Assembly: GCA_030762175.1 (NCBI GenBank)
Contig: CM060833.1
Span: 3,077,501-3,141,500, forward strand
DNA length: 64,000 bases
Direction of reading: 5' to 3'
From: Metallyticus violacea
Taxonomy: Eukaryota > Arthropoda > Insecta > Mantodea > Metallyticidae
Shown: positions 1-14,800 of the stretch, piece after piece
Layout of the letters: every line of letters begins with the position of its first letter
Position numbering within the stretch: the stretch's first letter is position 1
The notes under the pieces: generated by a model
Told to the model about the DNA's origin: nothing
Seen by the model: the letters and a program-made list of their open reading frames with translations, nothing else
Databases searched by the model: none
Translations under genes and position numbers: made by a program

Positions 1-335
1 TTACTAAAAGAAGCACATGGACGTACAGAATTGGACGTATGGAAGATTTACATTCACAAACATAGGGATCATCTTATGAATTTCGACATTATAGGACAAT
101 GTAATACCAATTTCCAGTTTATAAAGAAAAACCACCACCAGGACGGAGCCACAGGTCCTCATAGATGTTAGTTTTTATACCAATCGTAAATTTGGTTGAA
201 GATGGAGAGGATGTCTCTTCAAAACTGGTCCCACCGTATTTAAAAGTAAGTGAAGCATAAGAGTGTGTTAGACGACAGATTAATTATAATTTACATTTAA
301 CAAGCTTCATTGTGTAAGTTCCAACAGAATTTTTT
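1..335 (+). mobile_element. Penelope-like element 3' end (GIY-YIG tail plus pLTR), cut by window edge
   Basis: Frame 1 reads LLKEAHGRTELDVWKIYIHK then RDHLMNFD to a TAG at 169-171. It matches the end of the PLE endonuclease ORF seen at 51.1-51.6 kb (LLKSVQGPTEL, RDSLMNFD). The following 160 bp has the pLTR pattern: a degenerate hammerhead-like stretch near 200-233, then AAGTAAGTGAAGCATAAGAG and a TTCATTGTGTAAGTTCCAAC tail. Confidence 0.7.
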
Positions 336-1885
336 AAAAATGTCTTATTTTTCGAAAGTTCTTAAATGAAGAATGAAAGTTATGTTTAATTATACAAACC
401 CAAACAGATGGAAATGAGCCTCATCTGACATAATCAGTTTGTTCAGAAAAACTGGATTACCATCTAACATTGCGAGGAAGTGTCTACAAAAGGCCAATCA
501 AGCAGGTGTCATCAGTGTCTTTAAATTGATGCACAATTTGAATTTTGTACAAATGGAACTTAAGGTCATTATGATGGGTACGGTAAATTCCACCCTAAAT
601 CTTCTGTATACATAGGAAATTGACTTTGATTCACAAAAACACATTTTTCATCCATCCAAATATCTAAAGTTTATTAAATGGATAAAACAAATCACATGTG
701 TGGAAGGTTACATAGCAACCAATACCATAACTGTAATGCAAAATTGTAGTTGTCATATTCCATTGGATCACATGTGATTTTTAAAAAATAAGTTCAAATT
801 AATAAATTGCAGTATGCTACTTGTTCCTTGAAAAAGTAGTTTTATTTAATTTCACACAAGTGTCCCACAAGAAGGTTTCAAAAACCATCATATTCCACTG
901 TATTTATTCAATTTGATTGGGCTTATACCTGGTGGCAGTGAGAAATAATGAAATGCAAATATTTACAGCTTATACTTTCAATTATACATTTCAATCTAAC
1001 TAAATACATGTAAGCCTAACCTGTCAATATAAATATATAAAATACATGCAAACCTGATTACACATATTTAATTTTTATATCCAGGAAAGGAAGAATCTTA
1101 TTTCTGGATATAAAAATTATGAAAAATGATAACATACTGGAATTTGGCATATTCAGGAAAAATACCCAAATGGATAATTATATACATATATTTAATTTTA
1201 TTAAATACTTGTCAACCTAATTAAATTAAATACATTTCAACTTAACTAAATATCCATCAACTTATATTTTACTCCAATTAAAACATAAATCTAAATATAT
1301 TTCAACATAAATACATGTCAAATGCAAAAGTAATCTATGAACTATAATACATACCTAAGTTTCTCTTAAACTTTTTAACTGTTTGAGGATAGCCCTTAAA
1401 GAATGGTAAGTTATTCCTAGGAATGATTCTGTTTAAGAATTAAAATTTTTCTGTTGGTCTGTGTTGCCTTACTAAATTTTAAATTTATGATCTCTCCTTG
1501 AGTAATTTAAGGGTATATTGTTTAAATCCTAGGTTCTTCCATACCCTTCTATCTTTATACCTTATAGAGTGCACAAAGTCTCACTTTTTTGTGCCTATCT
1601 GCCAAGAGCTCCAGTTCCAGATCTTGCAGCTTTATAAATTCATGTCCTCTGCCTTCTTTCATGAACTTGGTTGCTATTCTCTGCAGCCTCTCAAAAGAAT
1701 CTACATGTATTCTAGCAAGATGCTCCATATTACATTATCAGACAAACAAGGGACCTGCACAGTAACTCTTTGGTTACCGTGCTTTCCTTTCTAAACACTC
1801 TCCTAATGAAATGCAAAATCTTCATCCTATTACATGGTTTGCTTTGTCCTCTCATTCCAGCTTTTCATGTAAATATATTCCTAAG
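336..1885. other. AT-rich stretch, nothing recognised
   Basis: I see no exon, RNA gene or recognisable element here. TSC2 exon 6 would be expected on the minus strand to the left of 2721, but no match to its conserved sequence was visible. The short ORFs have no family resemblance. Confidence 0.4.
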
Positions 1886-2310
1886 TATCCTAAATTTAGG
1901 TATTCATTTTTTTTACACTAAACTCCATTTACTTACATATTGTACTTACGAAACTGTTGACAATGGAGTGACAATATAACCTAAACTTAGGTATTCATTT
2001 TTTACTCTAAACTCCACTCACTTACACAAAAGTAAGACGAGTTTTGAGAGAGTCTCTCCCATCTTCAGTTGCTCACTGAACAGCCGTTACTGGAAACAAT
2101 GGCTGCACAACCGGATGTTCCTGTTGTGGCCTCTGTTGATTGAGGTAGGAAGTTGCTGAGTTTATGATGAATGAATCTCTGGTATAGTCTAGCGTTAGCA
2201 TCTGCACTTTACACACAGCAAGCCTGAGGTTTTTCCTCAGTTCTTTAGGCAAATGTCTGGCAAATTTAGGACACAAAGTCCCTAACTCATTCAGCCAAGT
2301 TATCACCTAT
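1886..2310 (-). mobile_element. PLE terminal repeats with hammerhead-like motif, partly duplicated
   Basis: Two direct copies of a terminal segment (CCTAAACTTAGGTATTCATT type) occur at about 1890-1938 and 1975-2035. The same segment is part of the inverted units at 32.5 and 42.5 kb. On the minus strand, CTGAAGA at 2068-2062 and AAAACTCGTC ending at 2036 make a hammerhead-like core. A minus-strand ORF at 2073-2306 ends at this repeat but matches no family I recognise. Confidence 0.5.
2030..2085 (-). ncRNA. Hammerhead-ribozyme-like motif
   Basis: CTGAAGA (position 7 is free in hammerheads) is followed by a GAGAG/CTCTC stem II. Then comes AAAAC rather than GAAAC, with a GUC cleavage triplet after ACTCGT. 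The G12 change probably weakens activity. Confidence 0.45.
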
Positions 2311-2721
2311 CATCCTAATCTGGCACAATTGGCAACATATAACATACTGTCTTAAATAATATGTTTACAATTTCCAGTCATGCACCATTTATTTTTACCT
2401 TAGCTGTTACTGCTGTCATTTAATGTTCATGGACAAATCAACTGTCCAGTTTAGTACAACTATCACTAAATGATTCCATTACTTATGAAGTACTTAGTGT
2501 CTGTGAATTATGCAATGTACTTTTGTGACAAAATCAAAAAGAGAGAGAGAAGAACTAAATAATTTCACACAGCAAAAAATCCCTTGCACCCTTTACAATA
2601 TTCTTTTCTACTAAACACGTATTCCAAACCAATGAGGCATTGTACACTGTAAATTCAAAGCATCTTTATTTTAAAGGAGGCAATTTCTGGTGTTTTGAAC
2701 AGTTTACTTTATTTACTTTAC

Positions 2722-2893
2722 CTTCCAGCTGCTTTGACAGTAAACTTCATTCACTGTGCGGCACAGGGCACTAACAAATGTGAGTAGTGAGTCAGAAGGA
2801 AGATTTGTATAACATAACACAGTATCCATTACTTGAAGACAAGCCTGTACGACTGGCTCAGAGTTGCTGTTGCGACAGAGATAACATGTGTTC
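2722..2893 (-). CDS. TSC2: TSC2 coding exon 5
   Basis: This 172-nt exon encodes NTCYLCRNSNSEPVVQACL, VMDTVLCYTNLPSDSL and LCRTVNEVYCQSSWK. It matches human tuberin 'LQVLDAVVCYNCLPAESL ... LCRTINVKELCEPCWK'. It ends at phase 0 with donor GTAAAG at 2721. The following exon was not found to the left within the window. Confidence 0.92.
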
Positions 2894-5800
2894 CTGTAAA
2901 ATAACAATGAATTAAGATTGATCATAAACTAAAAGGAAGTATAGTGTCATCTAATACAGAATTTCTTATGTATAATCAATCAACTTAACTTTATTAAAAA
3001 ATATTTTTTAAAAAGAAACTTATTTTAAAAAATATATGGATCTAACACAGGAAGCCAAGTCACATGAATAAAATCATGTGATATATGTCGCAATAAACAC
3101 TCACATGACTTCACTTACTTGTGCGATATTTAGATTATTTCAGAGCTTCGCTATCAATAGCTTCTAAAACCCCCCCCCCACACACACGCAGTCTAAAAAA
3201 GTTACGTTTATACAAAATTAGATAGTCACAATTTAATAACTAATTTCTTTGCCAGTAATACTGAGTCACTGTTAGCTGTGTGGAGAGGGAAACTACATGA
3301 CCTTGATTCATAGAGATATGCTCTCCTCTGCTGCTTGCATGATTGAATCAGTATTGATATTCAGAGATGTACAAAATGATAAACTCAAAATACCCTGCCA
3401 CCTCTTGATGGGTTGACATAGTATTATTCAACAGACTGCTTGGTAAGTTTCCAGAATTATCTCAAATCAGATCTTTGCACATGATACTTACTGCACCAAA
3501 CCTGATACAATCTCTTCATCAACATAAGCTGCATTAAACTTGATAACATTGACAAGCATGGAAAGGAACTCCTGTGTTCGTCCAGCAACCATAACAGCAG
3601 ACATCCACTCCAACATGAATGGCCCCATCTCCTCTTCAAAGTAATGAATGTCTTTCCCATTTTCTGTCAAGCTCTGAAGTAACTCAAACCTGTGACAAAT
3701 TTACACAACATAGGTTAAAAAAACATTTTTACAAACTATATTCTTTATTAAATTTAAAAGTAATTTCATGTCAGAACTTATACAGTGAAGCAATTAATTT
3801 ATTCTTAATTAGCTAGTGAGTGGATTTACTACTCTTATATTCCACTTACCATTGAATTATACAGAACAGTTCCACAGGCTTTTGCCCACATCATCAGCTG
3901 TGAGTAGACTGACAGCTGATGATGCAGGCAAAATGTAGGGTATTATATTGCAGACTGTGTATTTAAAATATTTAACTGATTTTATGAATTAAATTTGTAT
4001 AGTTAGATACTGGCCATGCTTAATACTTGTATTAACAAGTCTAAGAGCAATAAAGTTGTCGTCGTTGTTACAGCAAAAATAGATGTGATCAATAAATATA
4101 TAAATAATTAATAAGATAAGCATTACATTAAGGTTGCAGGGTAAAAAATACAAATACAGATTGCAATAAATAGGCATATATAAAAATGAATAAGCACATT
4201 ACAGTACAATATGTATAGTAAGGATAACCTGTAGGTTACAAAAAGTATTCATATATAAGATATGTGCAATAAAAATAAGATCTAAATTACAATAAATATT
4301 CATAAATGCTAGGCAGGCATTATCTATTAAATAATATTTCAAAACTTTCTTGAATATAATGCGGTTGTTACAAGATTTGATTTCTTTAAGAAGAGCATTG
4401 TAGAGTTTTATCGCCATAAAGTTAGGCATCCTTTTATAAAGGCATTCTATTTTTATTTCTTGAATTGAATCATTTCCACTTAATAATACAACTAATTGCT
4501 CAATCATACAAGAAAATATAATGAATCTTCCCGAGTTGCTGTGTAACCAAGTGGCCCGAATAGTTTCAACCTTGCGGTTACTCAACTATCATCTAAAAAT
4601 TAACTCTATCAAAAATCAACTTAAATTATGTTTCTACCCAAATTGATTCTTCACTTTTTCACTTATTTTCTGCATTCATTTTCTTTTAACCTTACCTAAA
4701 TAATTCCCAAACTCCAAGATGTTCTGCCTTGTTTCTCCTTATCTTAATTGGTAGGTTAACCCACTTCTCAATCCTAAGTTTTGCTCTCATTTCATTGGTT
4801 TCTCCACATTCCAAAATTGCATGCCAATAACTATCTTGCATTCCACACGTCAGACATTGCTCTAATTTAAACCTCCTCTTATTCCTTTCAAATTCACTAC
4901 CCCTGTCCAGGCACATGCAATTCCCTCCCTCATCCCCTATCAGCTTCATGTACATAATTCTCTCTGCCCCATATTTCCTTTAGCCTCCTATAAAACCTGA
5001 GTGACGTTTTACTCTATAAAATTACCTGATATCTTCTGTCTTTGCATATCATCAATTCTTTAATTTCTTTCCAAAAACCTCTTTCTTTACTTCCTCTATC
5101 ATGCCACACCATACCCAAGTAAATTTTTTCATAATTTCATTGATTCTACTGACCCAAGTATTTCCTCCCCTCACTTTCTCTTGCATCACTAGATAATGTT
5201 TTAAAACAAAATTCTCTTCTAGATTCTTAATCCTAAACCAATATTTAAAAATTCTTGTCATTTTTTCTTTACTCTCTATTCTGCCTAAATCAGCTAGTGC
5301 AACCCCATTTGGTGAGTTTTTGGTCGGCCCATAAATTATTTGCAGAAATTCCTGTGAATCGTCTATATTTAGCCATCCCTCACCATTACCCCAGATTTCT
5401 ATTCCAAACATCATTTTGACCTCAACTACAGATTTTCTCCAACCACTTTATATGCATTTCTGGTACTTTATGCCTACAGGCATAGGAAAGTTATATTTTA
5501 CTGAGTAGAAATTGGTTTTGTAGATGTATAAACATGGCAGAGTTAGAATCTTCAACTGTCTAAAGGTATTCCTACAGGAATCATTGTATGTAAGATGATC
5601 TAGATACCTAACAGCTCTTTTTTGTAAGGTAAATATTTTATTAAAGTTTCTTTTTTTTGGAAATGCTGCCCCATAGTTCCATGGCATAAGTGATGTGTGC
5701 CTGAATAAGGGAAAAAATAAACTATTCTAGTCATATTACCAGGTACAAATTTACTTAAATACCTACATATAATAAGTTTTTATTGATTATCAACCCTAAT

Positions 5801-8800
5801 TTTTCTACATGACTGTCATAGGTAAAATTTTTGTCTATAAGTCCTAAGAGTTTTGTGGAATTTACATTTACTACTGCACTGTGACTGATAGTGACCTGCA
5901 CTAAGCAGCCAGTGTTTTTAATACAAATTTTATTATTTCACACTTGTCTGGGTTTATATAAATTCAGATCTGCTAACTATAATGATGATACTTGAACTCA
6001 ATGTGGATAAGTCACTATTATTGACTGCAATTGAAGTGTCATCAGCAAACTGGATAATGCTAGCATTGCTAGGTTTTATTTCAGTTTTATCCTGAATGTA
6101 CAGAATGAATAATAATGGTCCCCATATAGAACTGTCATATGTTAGATTTTGTGCCTTGGAGCTGCAATCCTTATCATTTGATTGTATAACAAATTGCTTT
6201 CTATCCATTAGAAAGGATTTTATTAGTTTGTATCCTGAGCCCCTAATGCCTTACTATTAAACTTTGGAAAAAAATGTTGGGAAGAAAGCAATATAGGCCT
6301 AAGTTTAAGGTACTTCCATGGCATTTGCAACAGAATTCAAATGAGGAAAATCTGAAAAAAAACTTAATAGTGTAAAATTCAAATCACAGATCTCCTGTTA
6401 AACATTCTGCGCCTTAGCTGCCTTAATCATTTTTCATACAGGCTCTATGGAGAGATCAGTAATGAAAGGTAGAGTTACTTCCAACGTTTTGGAGGCATAC
6501 ATTGCCCTTATCATAAGGAATGAATGCTTAGACTTGCTAGGTATATATACTAATTTTGCTTGGAATTTATCTAAGATAATGACCTTGGTATTTCATATCA
6601 TTTCATTGTAATGATCTGGTGAACATATTCGGTCAAAGGGCACACAACTCTCTTTATTACTATAAAATCATGAATTCAATAATGATTATCATTACTGAAT
6701 TCAGTCAACAATGGGCTGACGATGCAAACGAAGGGTGCATGAAACCGATCCTACATATTTAAACAAGTGGAACAAAAGTGTTGGTTCAACTCAATCATAC
6801 AATGATCTTAATATGTGTGATTATTATGCTTACTTCACATATCGCTGCCTGGCTACCTTTAGCTAAAGGGTTTGTACATAAGTGAAAAACCTACTTTACT
6901 TGAAAGACATGCAGACTTTACTCATAAAAAGCCTTGCACATATTCTTGTGCTCAAAGTGGCCCATTAATTGCAAAATATTTAAAGTAATTGGTAAATCGT
7001 GTGAGTTAAGACTTTCATGATCACATGGATCTGTAGAAAGTAGTTTGGACTTGGAGCTTTTAGGTTGACAGTGTCAGAATATTTTCTCTTTTTCCATTAT
7101 TGGATGCGCTTGCACTAGTCTGTGTAGTTTATTTTGACTAAAATATGAAATTTTTCCCTTATTCAATCTGAACCATTCAAATGTCAGTCGTTTTAGCTGT
7201 CACAACTTCTCTCAACTGTACCAAAAGTATGGGTTGTACGTCATACCTGTACGCCACATCTTCTGCCACATTGTGTGTCTTGATGACATTGAAGAAATGT
7301 GCCCTCATGAGATCCAGCTTGTCGTATTGGCCTTGGACAAGACAGCGGAAGAAGGAAAATGCCAAATGTCTGTACTCTCTGGGAACATCTGGCAGCAGAA
7401 GATCTTTCAGGCATGACCATAATTTCTCAACTGCACTCTAAACAAAAATTGAAACCTAAGTATATAGTTATAAACATTAGATTATACTTGAGGCATATTA
7501 CCAGATAAACAGTTTGTTTGAAAGCAAACCTATATTTAACACTCTCAAATTTGAGAAATTGAGAAAACATTCTTTGGCCTTATAATTATATGAGAGCATG
7601 CTGATACTTTTTTCTTTCTCGAAAGTACAGAGTAATTCTTTTGGTACAAAGCCTTAGAAAATTAGGAAAGGAAGGGTAAAATTCTACTGTAGAAGAAAGA
7701 TATAGCTTCAGCCTATTCTTGGTAATGTGCTGCACTATCTAGACAGCTATTATATTCTTTTCTTTTCCTTTTTATCTTGTGTTTCATTACTTTGCAGTTA
7801 CCTATAGTGATGCTGATAGTGCAATATTGGATGTGAGTCTAGGAACACCAATATGTTTAAAACCTTTTGAAAATGATTCTATAAAGTATCATGTTTGTTA
7901 AGAATTTGAAACTCAAATACATCCTGGTTTATAATTTTTTTGTCTTATTAGACCCCCTAATTTAAGCCTGTTTTACATGAAACAAAAATCTGTAATACAG
8001 GATAATGAATCTTTGAAATTAGTTATTAGTTATTTATTTATTAATACAGATGTTCTTATGTTAGTTCCTTTATCCATTATTGTATATCTGTTGCTACAGG
8101 TGGTGCCTATGTAGAAAAATAAATAAATGCTATTAAGGAAAACATTTTAGGCTTTTAATTGCTCTTACCCACTTTGTATTGCACAGTCTATTTTCATGGA
8201 ATCAAAAATTAACACCATGCCCTATAATAAGCAATATTATCACTTTTGATTCGTTTGACTATTTATTGAATTTGAATTCACTTAAATATGAATTCAATTC
8301 ACAATCAAACACAGTGAAACACCCATTAATATTCTCATCTGAGTAGGATATTTAGAACACACTTTATGGTTTCACTTATATGAGATTTACTCAGGCATTA
8401 GGTTGAAGGAACATTGGAGAAAATTCCATTACAAACAAATAGATAAATCAGCTTTGACAACACATTTTTGGAATGAAAACCATGAAATAGAAAAAAGCAT
8501 CAATTTATTAAAAACTGTTCAACAACTGAGAGAACTAAACATATGAGAAAGGATGAATAAAAAACATGAATATTTTAATGTAAATTTTCACATCCCGGAA
8601 GCAGACAGTACTTTATTTGTTTATCAGCAGACCACCAGTCAACCAGGTTACCTACCTACCCAGCTCCTACGAATGAACAACAGTTGTTTAACAGCTGATG
8701 TGGAAAAAGTTCCACGAAACATACATCCTGAGTAAATCTCATGTAAGTGAAACCATAAAGAGTATTCTAAATATCTTACTCAGAAGAGGTTATTGAATTC

Positions 8801-11800
8801 ACTTATTTTTAAGAATGAATATCAACCTTTTAGAGTTGTACAAGCTCTTTCCATCACCACACTTTGCTACAAATGTAAATAAGTGTCTTGAAAATAACTT
8901 AGGGATGTAAATAAGTTTTATTATATGGTGGAAATCTTATTATAAAATATAACAAGAAAACTGTAATACCATTATAAGTTAAATACTTTAATTATTGAGT
9001 CAGTTACAAACCCTTTCCTTTCCATTTACTGGCAGAACATGTATCATGGATGCTTGTTCACATCCTTGGTTGCTAACTGACTGGCAGGTAACCCAAATAG
9101 CCTCCTGGATGCTTACAGCTGCCTTTCAACAAGAGGTTACAAAATGTAGTAATTAAATGTCATCCACTAGGAACATAAAAATTCATCAATCTATCTTCAT
9201 TTTTCTTTATGTGCGCAAAAGTGTATGAAATATCATCATAGGTCAACATAATTACGGTGTCATTATTGCTTCAGACTGGACAATCACCAGAGTGTAACTC
9301 AATTCAAGTGGATTAGCTCACCACACGAGTTCCTAGTTTGAGCTACTCCTGTAAAGGAGGCAACAGCTCTGAATGAGATAGTTCGGCTTTCATTTTGGTC
9401 TTTCCCATAAACTCAGTTCCAATGGCCGGTATGCTGATTTTAACAATTTTGAGTTCTGTTATATTTCTCAAAAGTAGCTGGCTATAGCTGATTTATATGT
9501 TTGTTTAAACTTGAAATTTCTGAAATGTTCTTTAAGTCTAAGGCGATGTTGAATTCTTTGAACATTTTTTGAAAAAGGATGGCACATTAACTTTAACTTT
9601 TGTTTCTCTTGTACCAATGACAGTGCAGTTACTTCTGTTTAACTGTGTTTGGCAATAGGTTGAATGACCTGCAGGCCATGGAAGTGTAGCAATGTTGCAG
9701 AAGCATTCCATTGATACTCTAGCTGTGTGAGGTTTTGCATTATCTACTGGTAAATACCTCCTGGAAGCCCTGCCATAAGGCAATACATGTGGCTGCAAGA
9801 TTTCTTGCACCTATCGTTGCACTGTAACCGTTCCTAGTAACAGTACTACAGGGTGACTGTATGTCATATCCGATGATTGCCCAGACTAGCTCATTGCTAT
9901 TGGGGGCAGAGTGTCACATCACAACAAATGCAGCATTCAGGTGCTGACCATTTAGCCTTCAGACACACACACACTAGGCCTTTGTCAGTGCCCAAACAGA
10001 ACCTGGATTCATAGCTGAAGACAGCCTGTTCCAGTCCATTGCAGTTCAGTTGGCTTTTTCACAACATAACTGCAAATTAAGGTGATGGTGAGAGGACGTC
10101 AATGGCAGGATTGTTAATGGGTGCCAGAAAAGCAGATCTCCTTCAGTCAAGTGCCTGCCCATGGTATGGATGGACAATGGGGCCTGTAATGGTGTTGCCA
10201 CCCTTGTCGCATGGAAGACAAGAAAGTCTTTAGACCCATGCAGATTTGTCCAATGATCAGACATGCTCTCTTCTGTTGGTCTGTTGAGGGCATCCGGAGC
10301 CTGTTTGCTGTTTGCACATGCCCTTGCATCCATGGTCCTAATATTCTGTTTGTATGGTCTAGATGATGGATCCAGCCTTGCACAGTCGAATAATATGCCC
10401 ACTCTCAAATGCAATTAACTGGTCGAATGATAATTGCAACATAGAGGCAAGCTGCGTCATCCATAAATCCTTCATAAGTGGAATCAGAGCTGCATTAGAC
10501 ATCAGTCGCATTTGCACACCTTTTAATAAATCACTGGTGGCAGCACAGTCATGACCTCAAGGGGACAAGACCTTGCAACTACAAATGGCACTATTATGGT
10601 AATCATTCGACTATCTGTCTGCAATGTATCTGCATGCCAAGTTTAACAGGACACTGACCACTTCTTGGTATAAGCATTTTTTTAATTAATGAGTGTATAT
10701 TTGGAAAACCTAAAAGAAGTAATAACATCAGACTTAAAGAACATTTCAGGAATATTAGGTATAAACAAACAAACAAATAAATGATTTATAGCCAACCACT
10801 TCTGAGAAATGAATCTGAAATAAGCATACTGATGATTGGAACTGAGCTTATGGGAAAAGATCGACATAAAGAAAAATTATGATACATGGATTTCAAGTTT
10901 CCTACAGATGACAGTTAAATTACAACATTTGCTGACAGTCAGCTGTAAGCACCCAGGAGGCTATTTGGATTGCCAACCAGTCGATAGTAGCCAAGGATGT
11001 GGACAAGAGTCCACAAAACATGTTTTACCAATAAATTTGGTAAGTGGAGAGATAAGAGTATATAACTGACTCATTGACTGAACTATTTAATTTATAATTA
11101 TATTTCCACGGTGGAAGTTCTAGAAAATTACATTTGTATAATATAATTCCATTACTTAAGAAAGTGTATCAGTTTCATTCTGGCTGCATAAACAGTTGAC
11201 CACAGTAAAATATGGGCTCCTCACGTTTGTTTCAACTATACACTGAAACAAATAAGAAAGGGCAGATATAGTAAAACAATATCATTTAAGGCTTATGCCT
11301 CTTTTGTTGAAGGGGCAGATTGTATAAGGTTCATGTTGTTTACCACAACAGGTAGTAAGAGGTTAAAAGTGTGCAATGTTTTTTATTAGGGCTTCAGTTG
11401 GAGGAAAAATATCTTTCCTTAACTACAGAAAATATATAGTTTAAACCATTGTGATAAATTCAACAGCTAATGACATAAGTGAGGGCTTCCGAAACGTGTC
11501 CTAGTGTTATGTAAGTAAGTTGTTGGTGCTTAACTATATAATGTAAAGTCATGTATTTCTTGTCAATTAGGATGGTGTAATAATAAAAAGGGCAATATTC
11601 AAAATATATGAACAAAATCTACTCCTGGATGCATATCACCCAGTTTTAGTTCTTGTATTACAGTAATTTTATGTTTCAACTTCAATAGCTTTGTAGCCAT
11701 TTAAACTGAGTACTTAAAAAGGATATTTCTGTTTGATGAGAAAGGCATCGATGTGATTTTTAGGGGATTGTTCCAGAGTGTGTCTAATGTTATCTAACAT

Positions 11801-14800
11801 TTCTTCTGTGAGTATTGTATGTGGCTGTGTATGCTTTTTATCATTTTATTGACCAGCTGTGAATCAAAATTTGACTTGGAAGCTGAATATTATGGAATCT
11901 CTTGAAACAATTTCTATACATCACATGCCAATTCTGTACACACATATGAATCATAAATAAATATTCTTTGAGGAATAAAATGGCAGGATTGAGCCATATT
12001 AACATAATTAATATACATCATGAATATACTGTCACATTAACACTTAAGTACATGTTCATGTATTTCTACAGTTTAACTCTTACTGATCTCCCCTCTGGCT
12101 CTCCAGTCAACTTTCAAGTGTGGGAATGAGATAGAATTGTAGAGCTTGATTAACTGCAGCCAAATCCAGGTGGAGCGAGCCCGTGAAGGAAAAATAATCC
12201 AGGAATAAAATCTTATTTCAATTTGTAAAGCTCAGAATTTTTTATATTAAATGTTTCTAAGTAAAAAAATGCTAAATCAATTCGTTTAATTGATAAATGT
12301 TAATATTGATATGTAAATACTCAAAAATGCATTTGTGGACTGTAGAACACTTCCTTTTATTTTGTACTATAAGAGTAATGTGCAAAAACCTCTAAAAAGA
12401 GTTTCTAAAAATATATAAATTATAAGTGATTACATAATTTATGAATTATTCTATTTAGTGTGTTTAATGTAAATTTTCCTTTCCAACATTAAACATCCAT
12501 AACATATATGCACGATTAACATGGGGCTTCCAGTTGCATCATCATATCTATGATCTGGTTTTGAACATGGAAAAACTGGTCAAACTTTACATAGTTCAAA
12601 GTGTAGTGAGAGCGATTGAGCCAGTATACAGGCTTAGGGAACCTCTCCGTGTTTGCTCTCCAGCCATAAGTACTGTTACTCAAATGCCAAAATCAAACAA
12701 AAGAGGCAGACACCAGTAAATGCTTTATTGCTTTATCCAAGCTTTCTTATTTATTTCAGTGTACTAGATACATTTTGTGACATGTGGCATCAGGTACATA
12801 AACTAATACACAAATTAAAACCTTCCTCCTTGCATGTGACAACAGCTACAGCAGATTTTTGTTGTTCAAAAGAGGTAAATGTAAAATGGACCTAGAGAGG
12901 AAAGAGCATGTGTAGTAATAATGTACAGCTGTAAAAGCAAATTAAATGACTCGCAGTCACTTAACATAAACATTCAGGAATCTATCTTCTTCATATGACA
13001 AAAACACTTACATCTTCCAAATGGTTTTTCAGCACAGCATCACTTAGCTCTTTGATTGCTTTTCCTCGATGACTTAGTGGCACATCAGGACCAAGATCCT
13101 TTTCAATATCTTGAGGCAGAGGAACATCTACTCGCCCTTTGAAATTTCCTGTTCCAAATGTAAAGGAATTAGTTTAAAATAAATAGAACATAGCAGGAGT
13201 GAGGAACTTGAAATGAGCCACTTTACCACCTCTTTCCTTACCAAAACAAAATCTACAAGTATTATCAACAATTTTTTTTCCACTTTTAAAAGTATATTTT
13301 CTTAACTATCCTGAAGGATTAGAATGACTAGAATATTTAAAACAAATTAAGGTGAGACTATATTTAAAAATTCTATTAAAATGTTATGTTTTGTTTTTTT
13401 TCTTTTATATAAAATTTGCTTATACAGTTTATTAATCATATATCAAACATTTACTAAATAAGTAATATATGTAGATAAATACATAATGGGAGATTCATGG
13501 AGTCTTGTCAACCTCCTGCAAGTCAGGCTATGAGGCTTATTGTGTGACCCTCTAGGAAAAGAACTTTCCTTGAACAAATTGCAGTATTTAGGTTCCAATG
13601 TCAGCACCCTTCCAGTCTTCCCTGGTTATAGAAAGAGTAAGTCTGTTTCTTATCAGGAATGGGCTATTATACAGGATGTGTGAGGCAGTCTCCCCATATT
13701 GTTTGCACAATTTCCAAATGGGTTCATCGAGTCCCACTTTACACAGATATTTCCTGAAGAGATCTTGTTCAGTAATTAATGCAACTACCTCCTCTTCTGT
13801 CCAGTTTTAGGAGAGATGAGGAAAGTGTTACTTGGACCTAGGACCAGTTTCCTAGCTTGTTTTGTCCAGGATATGATTGCTACCTAATTTGGTGTTTATC
13901 CCCCCAATCCATGTTTTACCGTGGTCTTAGCAATACTTGTATTGATCCAACTATGGATTCAGGGCACTTTGTGCGACTGATCTGCTTTTTAGTTTCTATA
14001 AATTCCCCAATGCCCCAACACCCACAGTTCAAGCCTGTTGCCAGAAGCAAAGATATCAAATTCCTTATTATAAGAGTTGATAACCTTCTGAATTGTAAAG
14101 TTTACATTGATCTTATCTTACCTAAACTTAGCAGAGCATTGTAAACTTAAAAGAAGTTAAGAACAGTGAAGTTGTTAAATATATAAATGAGTCATTATTA
14201 GGTGATGCTTAAACTTCAGTACCTGGTTAATTCTTTAGAACATTTTCAAGAGCGTTTGATCTCATCCTCAGCTGGGGACCGACTAATGCAGGCATATGAC
14301 ATAGTGACTTCTGGTGGTTCCATTAGATAACGGAACAGGAAGTCCATTGATGGAATGTCAAAGTTCATAACTCTATGTTTATTTTTTAAAATATAAATCT
14401 TTTCCCATATTGCCAATTCCTTGGGATTGGTGGTAGCTTTTAACAGTTTGGCTTATCCTGCAATGTCATGATCGTAAGTCCAAAAATGATCTGCAACTGC
14501 CAATTTATCCACTTGTTTATAGCTTACATTTCTGAAGTGTTCTTTGGTCCTTGCCTCCAAATTTCGTATTGTTTTACATATATATATATATATATATATT
14601 CTAGTTTCATCTGTTTCCATGCATAACTTTACCTTCGATACTCAATATTTACTTTTATCACAGTCACTTGTCTTCTTGCCATAGAAGGAATACACGAGCC
14701 TGAAATATAGCAATCTCAAGTGTGATATTTTCTTAGTGTTTTATCCTTTCGTACTATTATAATTAGTGTTAATTTGTTACATTGTTAATAGTGTTACTTT

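Noticed and set aside
2073..2306. Minus-strand 77-codon ORF as TSC2 exon 6
   Set aside because: It lacks any similarity to tuberin after the SCWK region, has no suitable splice sites and ends at a PLE terminal repeat.
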